This document shows, in pieces, positions 42,261 to 50,125 of a stretch of 64,000 bases of DNA (positions are counted from its first letter, which is position 1; each line of letters opens with the position of its first letter). Location: contig DAOTVB010000090.1 in NCBI GenBank assembly GCA_034436755.1, positions 1 to 64,000 on the forward strand. Direction: 5' to 3'. The translations under genes were made by a program, and so were the position numbers. Below the pieces are notes generated by a model. That model did not search any database, was not told the DNA's origin, and worked only from the letters and a program-made list of their open reading frames with translations. This DNA comes from CAKZQX01 sp034436755 (lineage in GTDB: Bacteria; Chloroflexota; Chloroflexia; Chloroflexales; Chloroflexaceae).

Positions 42261-43081
42261 ACCGGGCGGAAGCACTGGCAAAACTCAAACAGACCGTCGC
42301 GGACGGTGGTGTCATTATCGGGGCTGGGGCAGGGACGGGGCTCTCGGCCAAGGGTACCGAAGCCGGCGGTGTTGACCTGATTATCATCTACAATTCGGGC
42401 CGCTATCGTATGGCCGGGCGCGGTTCGCTGGCGGGCCTGATGCCTTACGGCGATGCCAACGCCATTGTGATGGAGATGGCCGGCGAGGTGCTGCCGATTG
42501 TCAAAAACACTCCAGTCCTGGCCGGTGTGTGTGGCACCGATCCCTTCCGACTGATGCCACAGTTTCTTCGGCAGATCAAAGAGGTTGGCTTTGCCGGGGT
42601 GCAAAATTTCCCCACCGTCGGCCTGATCGACGGCGTCTTCCGCCAGAATTTGGAAGAGACCGGCATGAGCTTTGATCTGGAAGTGGAGATGATCCGCGCG
42701 GCGCACGAGCTAGATCTGCTGACCTCGCCGTATGTTTTTGATCCGGACCAGGCGCGGGCCATGGCCGAAGCAGGAGCGGATATCCTGGTGCCGCATATGG
42801 GACTGACGACCAGGGGCTCCATCGGCGCACAGACCGCCCTGACACTCGAGGACGCGGCGAAGCGCATCCAGACCATGCATGACGCGGCTAAAACGGTCAA
42901 TCCGGATATCCTGGTATTATGCCACGGCGGGCCGATTGCCGAGCCGGAAGATGCCGCCTACATTTTGCAGCACACCAGCGGTATCGTGGGCTTCTTCGGC
43001 GCATCCAGCATGGAGCGGTTGCCCACCGAGAAGGCCCTGGTAGATAACGCTCGTCGTTTCAAGGCGATTACGCGGTCTTAG
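42257..43081 (+). CDS. TIM-barrel protein, phosphoenolpyruvate hydrolase-like
   Basis: 274 residues of the TIM-barrel signal-transduction family related to phosphoenolpyruvate mutase/hydrolase: IIGAGAGTGLSAKGTEAGGVDLIIIYNSGRYRMAGRGSLAGL, PVLAGVCGTDPFR, GVQNFPTVGLIDG, ADILVPHMGLTTRGSIGA, LVLCHGGPIAEPEDA, GFFGASSMERLP. In plants this domain is fused behind UPF0261 in Tm-1; here the two are separate, overlapping genes. Substrate unknown. A GGTTAGG repeat hairpin follows its stop. Confidence 0.83.
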   Translation: MNRAEALAKLKQTVADGGVIIGAGAGTGLSAKGTEAGGVDLIIIYNSGRYRMAGRGSLAGLMPYGDANAIVMEMAGEVLPIVKNTPVLAGVCGTDPFRLMPQFLRQIKEVGFAGVQNFPTVGLIDGVFRQNLEETGMSFDLEVEMIRAAHELDLLTSPYVFDPDQARAMAEAGADILVPHMGLTTRGSIGAQTALTLEDAAKRIQTMHDAAKTVNPDILVLCHGGPIAEPEDAAYILQHTSGIVGFFGASSMERLPTEKALVDNARRFKAITRS

Positions 43082-43083
43082 GA

Positions 43084-43157
43084 GAGGTTAGGGGTTAGGG
43101 ATTAAGGGTTATGAACACGATGAACTGTTAACCCCTAACCCTTAACCCCTAACCGTT
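43084..43157. repeat. GGTTAGG seven-base repeats forming an inverted pair
   Basis: GGTTAGGGGTTAGGGATTAAG runs into the mirrored AACCCCTAACCCTTAACCCC about 20 bases later; the arms can form a stem of more than 20 pairs. It fills the gap between the Tm-1-like pair and the PHP gene. Confidence 0.75.
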
Positions 43158-43177
43158 ACAGATTACGGACTACACCC

Positions 43178-44014
43178 ATGATCGATCTTCACATTCACAC
43201 TACAGCGACGCCGGAGCATGCCACCTGGACACCCGGCGAACTGGCGGCGGCTGCCGCCGCGCGTGGACTGGTCGCCATTGCCGCCACCGATCACAATACC
43301 ACCGGCAGCGTACGTGCGCTCCAGGCGGCGGGGAAGCAACTGCGCGTACGGGTTATCTCCGGTGTCGAGATTGACAGCGCCGCCGGGGGCAAGCTCTGGC
43401 ATACGCTGGTCTACGGCGCGCCGCCTGACGACCCCGCGCTGCTGCTGCTCTGCCAGCAGGTCTTTGAGCGCAACGCTGCCGATGCGCAGGCGCTCCTGGA
43501 AGAACTGCCACGGCAGGGGTTTGCGCTGAATGCCGCCGGCGGGCCGGAACTGGCCCACGACCTGGACCGCCCGCCGAATGTGGCCGAGGTAGCAACGGCC
43601 CTGGCCGCCCACAACGATCTACCGGAGCGTGTTCCTGGCGAGGACGATGAGGCCGCGGGCATGCGCTACCTGCTGACCCGGATGCCCGGTGCATACAACC
43701 CCGTCGGCGTTGATGCGGTCATCGCGGTGGCGCACCAACTGGGAGGCATCGCGGTTCTGGCGCATCCGGGTCGTAGCAAGGGCATCTACGCGATCCCGGC
43801 GACCGCCGAGGATATCGCCGCGCTGGTGGAACTGGGGCTGGATGGGCTGGAGGTCTACTATCCGACACACAGCGCGGAACAGCAGGCCTTCTACCGTGAT
43901 CTGGCGCAGCAGTATGGGCTGCTGATCAGCGGCGGTTCGGACTCGCACCATCCGCATGAGCCGCTGGCAACGGTGGACCGGCGGCTCGTGACGGTGTTGG
44001 AGCGGGTGGGGTAG
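43178..44014 (+). CDS. PHP-domain phosphoesterase
   Basis: 278 residues with the PHP metal site: DLHIHTTATPEH, ATDHNTTG, SGVEID, LAHPGRSKG and GGSDSHHPHEP. The same set occurs in the YciV/RnmC-type 3',5'-nucleoside bisphosphate phosphatases and oligonucleotide-trimming enzymes; about 280 residues fits. It acts in the cytoplasm with divalent metals. Substrate inferred from family only. Confidence 0.85.
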   Translation: MIDLHIHTTATPEHATWTPGELAAAAAARGLVAIAATDHNTTGSVRALQAAGKQLRVRVISGVEIDSAAGGKLWHTLVYGAPPDDPALLLLCQQVFERNAADAQALLEELPRQGFALNAAGGPELAHDLDRPPNVAEVATALAAHNDLPERVPGEDDEAAGMRYLLTRMPGAYNPVGVDAVIAVAHQLGGIAVLAHPGRSKGIYAIPATAEDIAALVELGLDGLEVYYPTHSAEQQAFYRDLAQQYGLLISGGSDSHHPHEPLATVDRRLVTVLERVG

Positions 44015-44036
44015 CGAGATTGCCCCGCAAAAACAC

Positions 44037-44339
44037 TCAGGTCGTCTCAGGCGCAACCCCCGCAACAATCACAAAATGGCCCTCGGAGGCGCTCTGGCGG
44101 ATCGCCATGGCCTGCCGATATTCGGGTGAGTTGTAGAATGCCTGCGCCTGCGCCATGCTCGGAAATTCTACAACCACCAGGCGCTGATTCTCCGGCGTGC
44201 CTTCGAGGGTGATAACCTCGCCGCCGCGTACGATAAATCGGCCACCGTACCGGGCGATAATGCCCGGCGTCAGTTGGGTATACTCACGGTAGCGTTCGGG
44301 ATCGGTGATGGTGATCCGTCCGATCAGATATGCAGACAT
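44037..44339 (-). CDS. DUF1330 family protein
   Basis: 100 residues with the ferredoxin-like DUF1330 pattern: AYLIGRITITDPERYREYTQLTPGIIARYGGRFIVRGGEV, then RLVVVEFPSMAQAQAFYNSPEYRQAMAIR and a final strand FVIVAGV. Small dimeric alpha/beta-barrel proteins of unknown function. The ATG at 44339 has AGAGAGG upstream; the open frame beyond is not supported. Convergent with the PHP gene. Confidence 0.85.
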   Translation of the reverse strand: MSAYLIGRITITDPERYREYTQLTPGIIARYGGRFIVRGGEVITLEGTPENQRLVVVEFPSMAQAQAFYNSPEYRQAMAIRQSASEGHFVIVAGVAPETT

Positions 44340-44394
44340 GTCAATCCTCTCTGGAATGCTAGAGATCCCTATTTGACGACTGGAGGTGAAAGCT

Positions 44395-44832
44395 ATGCAC
44401 GACCTGTACACGATCGGCTACGCGGGCCACTCGATTGTGTCGTTTATCGACACGCTTCACCAGTACGGCATCGAGCAGGTCATTGATGTCCGACAACTTC
44501 CACATAGTCGCAAGCCCGGCTTCTCAAAGGCTAGACTTGAACGGGAACTTACCGCTGCAAACATTCTCTACACACATATGATTGAACTGGGAACCCCCAA
44601 AACAGTGCGTGACGCGCTTAAACGCACAGGAGACTATGATGATTTCTTTGCCAAGATGAGACTATATATTGCCGAACAGCATAGCGCTTTACAAACCGCT
44701 CTCGATTTTGTGCCTGGTCGGCGTTGCGCGCTCCTATGTCTTGAGGCCAATCATGCCGAGTGTCACCGGAGTGTCGTCGCGGTTGAACTTCAGCGACGGG
44801 CTAACTTTGCGCTCAATATCGAACATATTTGA
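44395..44832 (+). CDS. DUF488 domain protein
   Basis: 145 residues: YTIGYAGHSIVSFIDTLHQYGIEQVIDVRQLPHSRKPGFSK at the start, then ALLCLEANHAECHRSVVAVELQ. The Cys-rich-looking end (LCLEANHAECHR) is the typical DUF488 signature. Function unknown; family members often travel with DNA- or stress-related accessory genes. Codon use is more AT-rich than in its neighbours, which may point to acquisition. GGAGG stands eight bases before the ATG at 44395. Confidence 0.85.
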   Translation: MHDLYTIGYAGHSIVSFIDTLHQYGIEQVIDVRQLPHSRKPGFSKARLERELTAANILYTHMIELGTPKTVRDALKRTGDYDDFFAKMRLYIAEQHSALQTALDFVPGRRCALLCLEANHAECHRSVVAVELQRRANFALNIEHI

Positions 44833-44873
44833 CTGCGTTGCTGGTTCAGTTCCACCGTGGCATGCCTGCATCA

Positions 44874-45356
44874 TCACAAAACCCCCGGTCGTAGCCGGTG
44901 TACCAGTGCCACCACTTCCGCAAAGCGGCCATGGCGCTCGGCAAACGCCACCAACTCCCGGGCCTTGCCGGATTTCCCCGCGCCGGGCAGGCTCTCATAG
45001 TCGATGGTTAGCTCGAATGCGAGATCGCGCAGCTCGTCGTCGTTGAAATAGTCTACCAGGATCTGCTTGAGCTTTACGCGGTCAATGTCGGTGGTTGCGG
45101 GCCGGGGCGCTTCCAGCGGTGGGGCTCCGGGCGCGCTTCCATCATCATCAAAGTGATCTTCAACCGGTATATTCCAACTGCGCAATATCTGCTTAATGCG
45201 GGAGATACTCTCGCGGGCTTCCGTAATGCCATGCGTGACGGCCGGTGGTGCAAATGCTTCACCCAGAGTGGCTTGCTGTTTCAGATAGTGCGCCAGACTG
45301 CGGCGATGGGTGCTTAACAGCGTCTGCTGATGTTTAATCTCTTCCTGCGTGGGCAT
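44874..45356 (-). CDS. Protein with C-terminal EAD-like domain
   Basis: 160 residues. The N-terminal helical part (QQTLLSTHRRSLAHYLKQQATLGEAFAPPAVTHGITEARESISRIKQILRSW) is of the kind found in front of NACHT, CHAT or TIR effectors. After an acidic linker comes a helical domain (KLKQILVDYFNDDELRDLAFEL, YESLPGAGKSGKARELVAFAERHGR) that has the same layout as the EAD-like domains at 22469 and 32368 but is clearly diverged. No effector domain is attached, so it may be a free adaptor. Promoter TGCTACAAT about 50 bp upstream. Confidence 0.65.
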   Translation of the reverse strand: MPTQEEIKHQQTLLSTHRRSLAHYLKQQATLGEAFAPPAVTHGITEARESISRIKQILRSWNIPVEDHFDDDGSAPGAPPLEAPRPATTDIDRVKLKQILVDYFNDDELRDLAFELTIDYESLPGAGKSGKARELVAFAERHGRFAEVVALVHRLRPGVL

Positions 45357-45402
45357 CGGCTCTCTCCACTGGATTGCGTTCCTTCATCATGTTACCGACA
45401 TT

Positions 45403-45411
45403 ATTGTAGCA
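45403..45411 (-). promoter_or_regulatory. Extended -10 promoter of the EAD adaptor gene
   Basis: TGCTACAAT on the minus strand, about 47 bp before the start codon. Confidence 0.45.
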
Positions 45412-45491
45412 CACGCATTGCACCGCATAGCAAATTGCCCAGCAGTGTGCAATCCACAACCGTAACCCTACCTACTCCGCTCCCAGTCTGG

Positions 45492-45497
45492 TATACT
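45492..45497 (+). promoter_or_regulatory. Probable -10 box of the Nudix gene
   Basis: TATACT about 40 bp before the Nudix start, divergent from the EAD promoter. Confidence 0.4.
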
Positions 45498-45537
45498 ACA
45501 GTCGATTCGCATCGCCCCGTAGCATCAGGGAGAGGCT

Positions 45538-46161
45538 ATGCAACTCGCACCGGAACTGCACGCACAGGTTGAAACCCTATCCATGCGCTATGGTTCGCCC
45601 GTACAAACCATGGTTATGCTGCCGGACGGCAGTTTTGATCCGTTCGTCAAATCCGACCGCATCGGCGAGGTCTGTATGGTAATCCGCCGTCCTACCGGCC
45701 ATCTGCTGACGGCGCGCAAAACCTTCTACCCGCACAATGCCTATCGCCTGCTTACCGGCGGCATTGAGCATGGTGAGCCGATTGAGGCCGCGTTGCGGCG
45801 CGAAGTCGTCGAGGAGACCAGCCTGACGGTCGATATTCGCCGTTTCCTGGCCGTGATCGCGTATACTGCGCCGGCGCCGGGTGGCGACCCGCCATCCGAC
45901 GCCGACAGTCTGAACCAGTTCTACACCTTTGCCTTCCTGCTTGATGAGATCGGCGGCACGCTGGCGCCGCAAGATCCGGATGAGCGGATCGCCGGGTTTC
46001 GGGAGGTGCTACCGGAGGAGTTGCCAACCCTGGCAACCCGCCTGGAGCAGGTGCCCGACGAGGCCGATCCCGAAATTGGCGGACACTGGCGTAGTTGGGG
46101 CATGTTTCGTGCGGTCGTTCACCGGGTGGTACACACCACGCTGACCGCTATCGGCAGTTGA
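45538..46161 (+). CDS. Nudix hydrolase
   Basis: 207 residues with the Nudix box GGIEHGEPIEAALRREVVEE, followed by TSL where the consensus has TG[LIV]. Upstream strands VCMVIRRPTGHLLTARKTFYP and the C-terminal helices fit a general Nudix fold; substrate not predictable. GGGAGAGG precedes the ATG. It stands alone between divergent and tandem neighbours. Confidence 0.85.
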   Translation: MQLAPELHAQVETLSMRYGSPVQTMVMLPDGSFDPFVKSDRIGEVCMVIRRPTGHLLTARKTFYPHNAYRLLTGGIEHGEPIEAALRREVVEETSLTVDIRRFLAVIAYTAPAPGGDPPSDADSLNQFYTFAFLLDEIGGTLAPQDPDERIAGFREVLPEELPTLATRLEQVPDEADPEIGGHWRSWGMFRAVVHRVVHTTLTAIGS

Positions 46162-46233
46162 ATGCCAGGTGCCAGGTGTTACCTTCCTGGTGCCTGGTTC
46201 TACCATACTACATTCTGACTGAGGAGGTTTTGC

Positions 46234-46893
46234 ATGCTTGGCTTTGAAGCACAACAGCGCGCCCAGGAAGCACTTCGCAAGATTGACCAGGGGTTGGTCC
46301 GGGATATGGCCGACGAAGAGGCGATCCTGAAACATGCCAAGGAGTTTCGGGATGGGATGTTTGGCGCGTTTCAGTTTATCGAGCGGGAGACGTTACAACT
46401 CAATGCGTTGCTGGTGCAGTTGAAGCGGTTGGATGCGAACCAGCTTCAGATCCAGAGCAAGGGTCGGATGCCCTTTGTCCTGAGCCTGGATCCCGAGGTC
46501 GCCTACGACACCCGCCATACCAGTAATCCGGGACAGGCCGGCGAAGGCCCGCCCCAGGGTCCGGTCGAACTGGCTGCGCGGGTCTTTGTCGTCTTTGCCC
46601 CGCCCTACCAGGGGATGCTGCGCCACTACAGCATCTTTGCCGATGGGCTCTGGAAACGGACTACGTTCGCCTTCGGGCATAGCGGTGTCCAGACCCGTAG
46701 CACGCTGTTGCAGCGCTTTGGTCCGGATATCCTGGTGCTCGAGGCTGCCGACCTGCTGGGGCATGTTTGTATGCTGCACCCGACCTGGACCAACCTGGAG
46801 CCACGCGCCGAGGGGATGACGCTCGAGGCGCTTCGGGAGCGCAGCCGGGTCAAGGAGTTCCTGACGGCGGGATCACCCCGGCGGTCGCAATAA
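46234..46893 (+). CDS. Protein of unknown function
   Basis: 219 residues with GAGGAGG before the ATG. An N-terminal helical region (AQQRAQEALRKIDQGLVRDMADEEAILKHAKEF, ETLQLNALLVQLKRLD) is followed by a beta-rich centre (RMPFVLSLDPEVAYDTRH, LAARVFVVFAPPYQGMLRHYSIFADGLWKRTTFAF). No catalytic motif or membrane segment stands out and I do not recognise the family. It lies 15 bp before the alpha/beta hydrolase and is probably co-transcribed. Confidence 0.65.
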   Translation: MLGFEAQQRAQEALRKIDQGLVRDMADEEAILKHAKEFRDGMFGAFQFIERETLQLNALLVQLKRLDANQLQIQSKGRMPFVLSLDPEVAYDTRHTSNPGQAGEGPPQGPVELAARVFVVFAPPYQGMLRHYSIFADGLWKRTTFAFGHSGVQTRSTLLQRFGPDILVLEAADLLGHVCMLHPTWTNLEPRAEGMTLEALRERSRVKEFLTAGSPRRSQ

Positions 46894-46908
46894 CCGATGG
46901 AGCGCAGC

Positions 46909-47715
46909 ATGGCCGGCAACCCGCAGAGTCACCTGTTCCGGGTTAAGGGGATGACGCTGCATACCCGGGTCTGGGTTCCCTCCGGCGCACCTGCCGGCCC
47001 GGTTGTGATTCTGGTGCATGGGCTGATCGTCTCCAGCCGCTACCTGCAGCCAACTGCGCGTCTCCTGGCAAACGACTACCGGGTGTATACGCCGGATATA
47101 CCGGGGTTTGGTCGCAGTCCCCATCCAGACCGGATGCTGAACCTGGCGGAACAGGCGGATCTGCTGGCGGCCTGGATAGAGACGCTGAGTATTGAGCAGG
47201 CCGTCTGGCTGGGGAACTCGCTGGGATGTCAGGTGGTTGCTACCGTTGCGTTGCGGCATCCCCGGCATGTCGCGCGGGCCATACTGGTTGGGCCAACGGT
47301 TGATCCCGGCCGACACACGATGCATGAACAACTGGTACGCCTGGCGCTGACACTTGCCCTGGAGCGGCCCACACTCTGGCTGGTTGCGCTACGGGATCTG
47401 TGGGATGCGGGCCTGCGCCAGGCGTTTCGCGCGGCGCACTATGCCCTGATGGATCATATTGAGGAGAAGCTGCCCCTGATCCAGGTACCGACGCTGGTGG
47501 TGTATGGCACGCACGATCTGTTAGTGTCCCGGCGCTGGGCAGAAACGGCGGCTCGCCTGTTACCCGCAGGCAGGCTGGTGGTCATTCCGGGTGGCACGCA
47601 TGCGATGAATTTCTCCCGGCCGCGCGCGTTGGCACAGGTTGTGCGTGCTTTTCTGCAGGAACAACGCATAGAAAAAACAGACAAACAGAGAACAATGAAC
47701 AACATTGCTCAATAA
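46909..47715 (+). CDS. Alpha/beta hydrolase
   Basis: 268 residues with the hydrolase fold: VVILVHGLIVSSRYLQP (oxyanion loop), YTPDIPGFGRSPHPD, nucleophile elbow GNSLGC, late acid region YGTHDLLVSRRWAE and the histidine in IPGGTHAMNFSRP. The last 15 residues (RIEKTDKQRTMNNIAQ) come from repeat-like AGAACAATGAACAAC DNA, so the original C-terminus may have been altered. GGAG lies six bases before the ATG at 46909. Substrate unknown; resembles the protein at 48238. Confidence 0.82.
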   Translation: MAGNPQSHLFRVKGMTLHTRVWVPSGAPAGPVVILVHGLIVSSRYLQPTARLLANDYRVYTPDIPGFGRSPHPDRMLNLAEQADLLAAWIETLSIEQAVWLGNSLGCQVVATVALRHPRHVARAILVGPTVDPGRHTMHEQLVRLALTLALERPTLWLVALRDLWDAGLRQAFRAAHYALMDHIEEKLPLIQVPTLVVYGTHDLLVSRRWAETAARLLPAGRLVVIPGGTHAMNFSRPRALAQVVRAFLQEQRIEKTDKQRTMNNIAQ

Positions 47716-47933
47716 CCGGAGTTACGCGGTCGTTTCCACACCAGGTGTCTGCCTGGACAAATGGCCCGATTCGCCTCCAGCAGGGCGGAAGATTCCTATC
47801 TTTATTCACCAAAATTTTGCACAAAGTGCAAAATTTTGGTGAATAAAGATAAAGATTGTACCATGCTGCCGCAGGCAATTCTGCCGTTCACCGGGTGAAA
47901 CGCCCGGTTTGATGACCCAGCGCGTAACTCCTG
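47716..47933. mobile_element. MITE-like palindromic element, copy E
   Basis: 218 bp from CCGGAGTTACGCGGT to GCGTAACTCCTG. Flanked on both sides by the 7-bp repeat TCAATAA (47709-47715, 47934-47940). Central perfect stem of about 26 bp (47797-47822 with 47826-47851), loop AAA. Confidence 0.85.
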
Positions 47934-47940
47934 TCAATAA

Positions 47941-48155
47941 CCGGAGTTACGCGGTCGGTTCCAAACCAGGCATCTGCCGGGACAACCGGCCCGATTCGCC
48001 TCCGGCAGGGCGGAAGATTCCTGATCTTTTTCACAAACAAATTCACGAAGTGAATTTGTTTGTGAAAAAGAAACAAAAGTACCATGCTGCCGCAGGCGAA
48101 TCGCGCTTCCATACTCGTTAAACGTCCGGGTTGCATGGCAACCGCGTAACTCGTG
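47941..48155. mobile_element. MITE-like palindromic element, copy F
   Basis: 215 bp in tandem with copy E, again flanked by TCAATAA (48156-48162 on the right). Central perfect 21-bp stem (48026-48046 with 48050-48070), loop GAA, sequence different from copy E. A further 15-base terminus (CCAGAGTTACGCG) begins at 48163. Confidence 0.85.
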
Positions 48156-48237
48156 TCAATAACCAGAGTTACGCGCTGGGTCGGCAAATTGTAGTAATAG
48201 CAGCAGGTTAGTATTCTGTATAAAGTTACATTTACAG

Positions 48238-49068
48238 GTGAATGGTGTGTCGGTAAAGGTAAAGAAAACAACCATTGAACAGCATCATATCACGGTTGGC
48301 GATGTGCCGATTTTCTACCAGGTGGCCGGGCAGGGTCCGCCTCTGGTGCTGGTGCATGGACTGTCCGGCTCTGGTCGCTGGTGGCGACACAACATTCTGT
48401 CGTTGGCGCAGCAGTTTCAGGTGTATGTGATCGACCTGATCGGGTTTGGTCGGAGTCGCGGGTGGCACCCGTTTGTGCTGACCGAAGCTGCCAGTTACCT
48501 GGTCGCCTGGATGGACGCGGTCGGCATTGAACAGGTCGGCGTTATCGGGCACTCGATGGGCGGGTTTATTACGGCGGAACTGGCGGCCGAATTTCCCCAG
48601 CGGATTACCCGCATGGTGCTGATCGCTCCCGCCCTGATGCCGCGCGAACTCTCCTCCCTGGCGCATGCCGTCGGTCTGTTCCGGGTCTTCTGGCATCTAC
48701 CGCCGGGGTTTCTCCCAATCCTGTTCACCGATGCTCTGCGTGCCGGGCCAGTAACGCTCTGGAAGGCGGCGCGGGAACTGCTGGCAACCGATCTCTGGCC
48801 CCGGCTTCAGGATCTCGCAACGCCGACCCTGCTCATCTGGGGTGAACATGACACGCTGGTGCCGCTTTCCGTGGCAGGACAGTTGCGCCACTGTTTGCTG
48901 AATACCCGGCTGGTTATTATCCCCGCGTCTGGGCACAACCCGATGTGGGATCGCCCACAGGCATTTAACCAGACCGTGCTCCCCTTTTTGTCCAACGCTA
49001 TGGACTTGCCCGCGGCTGATGCTACACCAGCGTACCCAGCGCTAACCCCCATACCAGGTGAGCCGTGA
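48238..49068 (+). CDS. Alpha/beta hydrolase
   Basis: 276 residues: PPLVLVHGLSGSGRWWRHN, VIDLIGFGRSRGWHP, nucleophile elbow GHSMGG, acid region WGEHDTLVPLSVAGQL and catalytic histidine in IPASGHNPMWDRPQ. It belongs to the broad MhpC/BioH-like group; substrate not predictable. The start is GTG at 48238 with a weak ribosome site; a second GTG is three codons later. Its upstream region is made of MITE copies E and F, so its expression may depend on them. Confidence 0.82.
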   Translation: MNGVSVKVKKTTIEQHHITVGDVPIFYQVAGQGPPLVLVHGLSGSGRWWRHNILSLAQQFQVYVIDLIGFGRSRGWHPFVLTEAASYLVAWMDAVGIEQVGVIGHSMGGFITAELAAEFPQRITRMVLIAPALMPRELSSLAHAVGLFRVFWHLPPGFLPILFTDALRAGPVTLWKAARELLATDLWPRLQDLATPTLLIWGEHDTLVPLSVAGQLRHCLLNTRLVIIPASGHNPMWDRPQAFNQTVLPFLSNAMDLPAADATPAYPALTPIPGEP

Positions 49069-49329
49069 AAATCATCGCTCATCGCTGTACGGCTCGCACG
49101 CAGGTTCAAGCGTCTGCTATCCCCAACCTGCCCTGAGAAAAAGCAAAAAATATGCCAGTACGTTCAATCTGAATATGCGGCAACCCAGTCAATGGCATAG
49201 CGCGATTACTGGCACACTTTTTGCCAATACCAGACCCCAGGGGCATAGAGAAGAGGGGGTTACATGTGCGCGGGTAGCCTGATTGAAGCCGCTCCGCCTG
49301 GAAACTCATAGCGTGAGGAGATTATCCGA

Positions 49330-49593
49330 ATGAGCTGGCAGTATAAAACGATGATGATGCTGGGATCGCTCTTTCTTGTCTTAACTCTGGCCTTGACTGG
49401 CTGCGGTGGTGAGGAAGAGGATGTAGAGCCTGATATCGGTGTTGAGCAAGAGGAAGGCCTGGGTGAAGAGGAAGGCGTGCTGGAAGACGAGGACGGCATG
49501 GAAGACGAGGACGGCATGGAAGACGAAGAGGGCATGATGGAAGACGAAGAGGGCATGACCGAGGACGAAGAAGGCATGGATGAAGAGCAATAA
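49330..49593 (+). CDS. Lipoprotein with acidic EDEEGM repeats
   Basis: 87 residues. A lipoprotein signal peptide (MMMLGSLFLVLTLALTGC) puts the lipidated Cys at residue 25. The mature part is almost wholly Glu/Asp/Gly/Met: a run of MEDEDGM, MEDEEGM and TEDEEGM heptads to the C-terminus. The DNA is a tandem repeat of about 18-21 bases. GAGGAG precedes the ATG. A metal- or cation-binding surface role is possible but not shown. The 260 bp upstream hold no recognisable feature. Confidence 0.75.
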   Translation: MSWQYKTMMMLGSLFLVLTLALTGCGGEEEDVEPDIGVEQEEGLGEEEGVLEDEDGMEDEDGMEDEEGMMEDEEGMTEDEEGMDEEQ

Positions 49594-49696
49594 GTTGCCC
49601 CGCAACCCACCATCTACGCCCACTCTATTTTCCCTCAGATAGCATAATCACGGGCTGAGGACGCGCACCCTCTTGAACCCGGTAGAACTGGAAATA

Positions 49697-49740
49697 ACAA
49701 CACCGGAGCGGGATACACCCGTTCCGGTGTTGTCTTGTTT
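49697..49740 (+). terminator. Rho-independent terminator after the lipoprotein gene
   Basis: A 16-bp stem (49697-49712 with 49718-49733, one G-T pair) with loop ATACA is followed by CTTGTTT. Confidence 0.75.
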
Positions 49741-49770
49741 GGTGGCATCAACGTAGTGCTGCGCTACATT

Positions 49771-49894
49771 ATACTAATGTGCCGGCAAACCAGCAATCAA
49801 CGCGAATGGGAGCAACAGGTGCAACGGCGGCACGTTCCCGTGTCTCATCGCTGCGTCCTCGGTGTTCGCTGTGGCGATGACAACAAATTGGTAT
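49771..49894. mobile_element. ATACCAAT-bounded short element, copy 3
   Basis: 124 bp from ATACTAATGTGCC to AACAAATTGGTAT, close to the copies at 18251 and 21444 inside. MITE copy G begins at its right end. Confidence 0.65.
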
Positions 49895-49900
49895 TAATGA

Positions 49901-50118
49901 CAGGAGTTACGCGGTCGGTTCCAAACTAGGCGTCTGCCTGGGCAATCGGCTCGATTCGCCTCCGGCAGGGCGGAAGAGACCAGATCTTTTTCATAAAAAA
50001 TTTGCACAAAGTGCAAATTTTTTATGAAAAAGATAAAAAGAGTACCACGCTGCCGCAGGCGAACTACGCCGTTATCAGGAGCAAACGGCCCGTTTGAACG
50101 CGCACCGCGTAACTCGTG
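49901..50118. mobile_element. MITE-like palindromic element, copy G
   Basis: 218 bp from CAGGAGTTACGCGGT to ACCGCGTAACTCGTG, flanked by TTAATGA (49894-49900 and 50119-50125). The central perfect 24-bp stem (49984-50007 with 50011-50034, loop AAA) has its own sequence. This is the best-preserved copy and shows mirror symmetry over the whole length. Confidence 0.87.
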
Positions 50119-50125
50119 TTAATGA

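Noticed and set aside
43084..43157. Telomere-like GGTTAGGG repeats
   Set aside because: Internal, between genes, and mirrored on itself; better explained as one more seven-base intergenic repeat.
49058..49282. Small plus-strand frame between the hydrolase and lipoprotein genes
   Set aside because: Atypical composition, no ribosome site, overlaps the hydrolase end in another frame.
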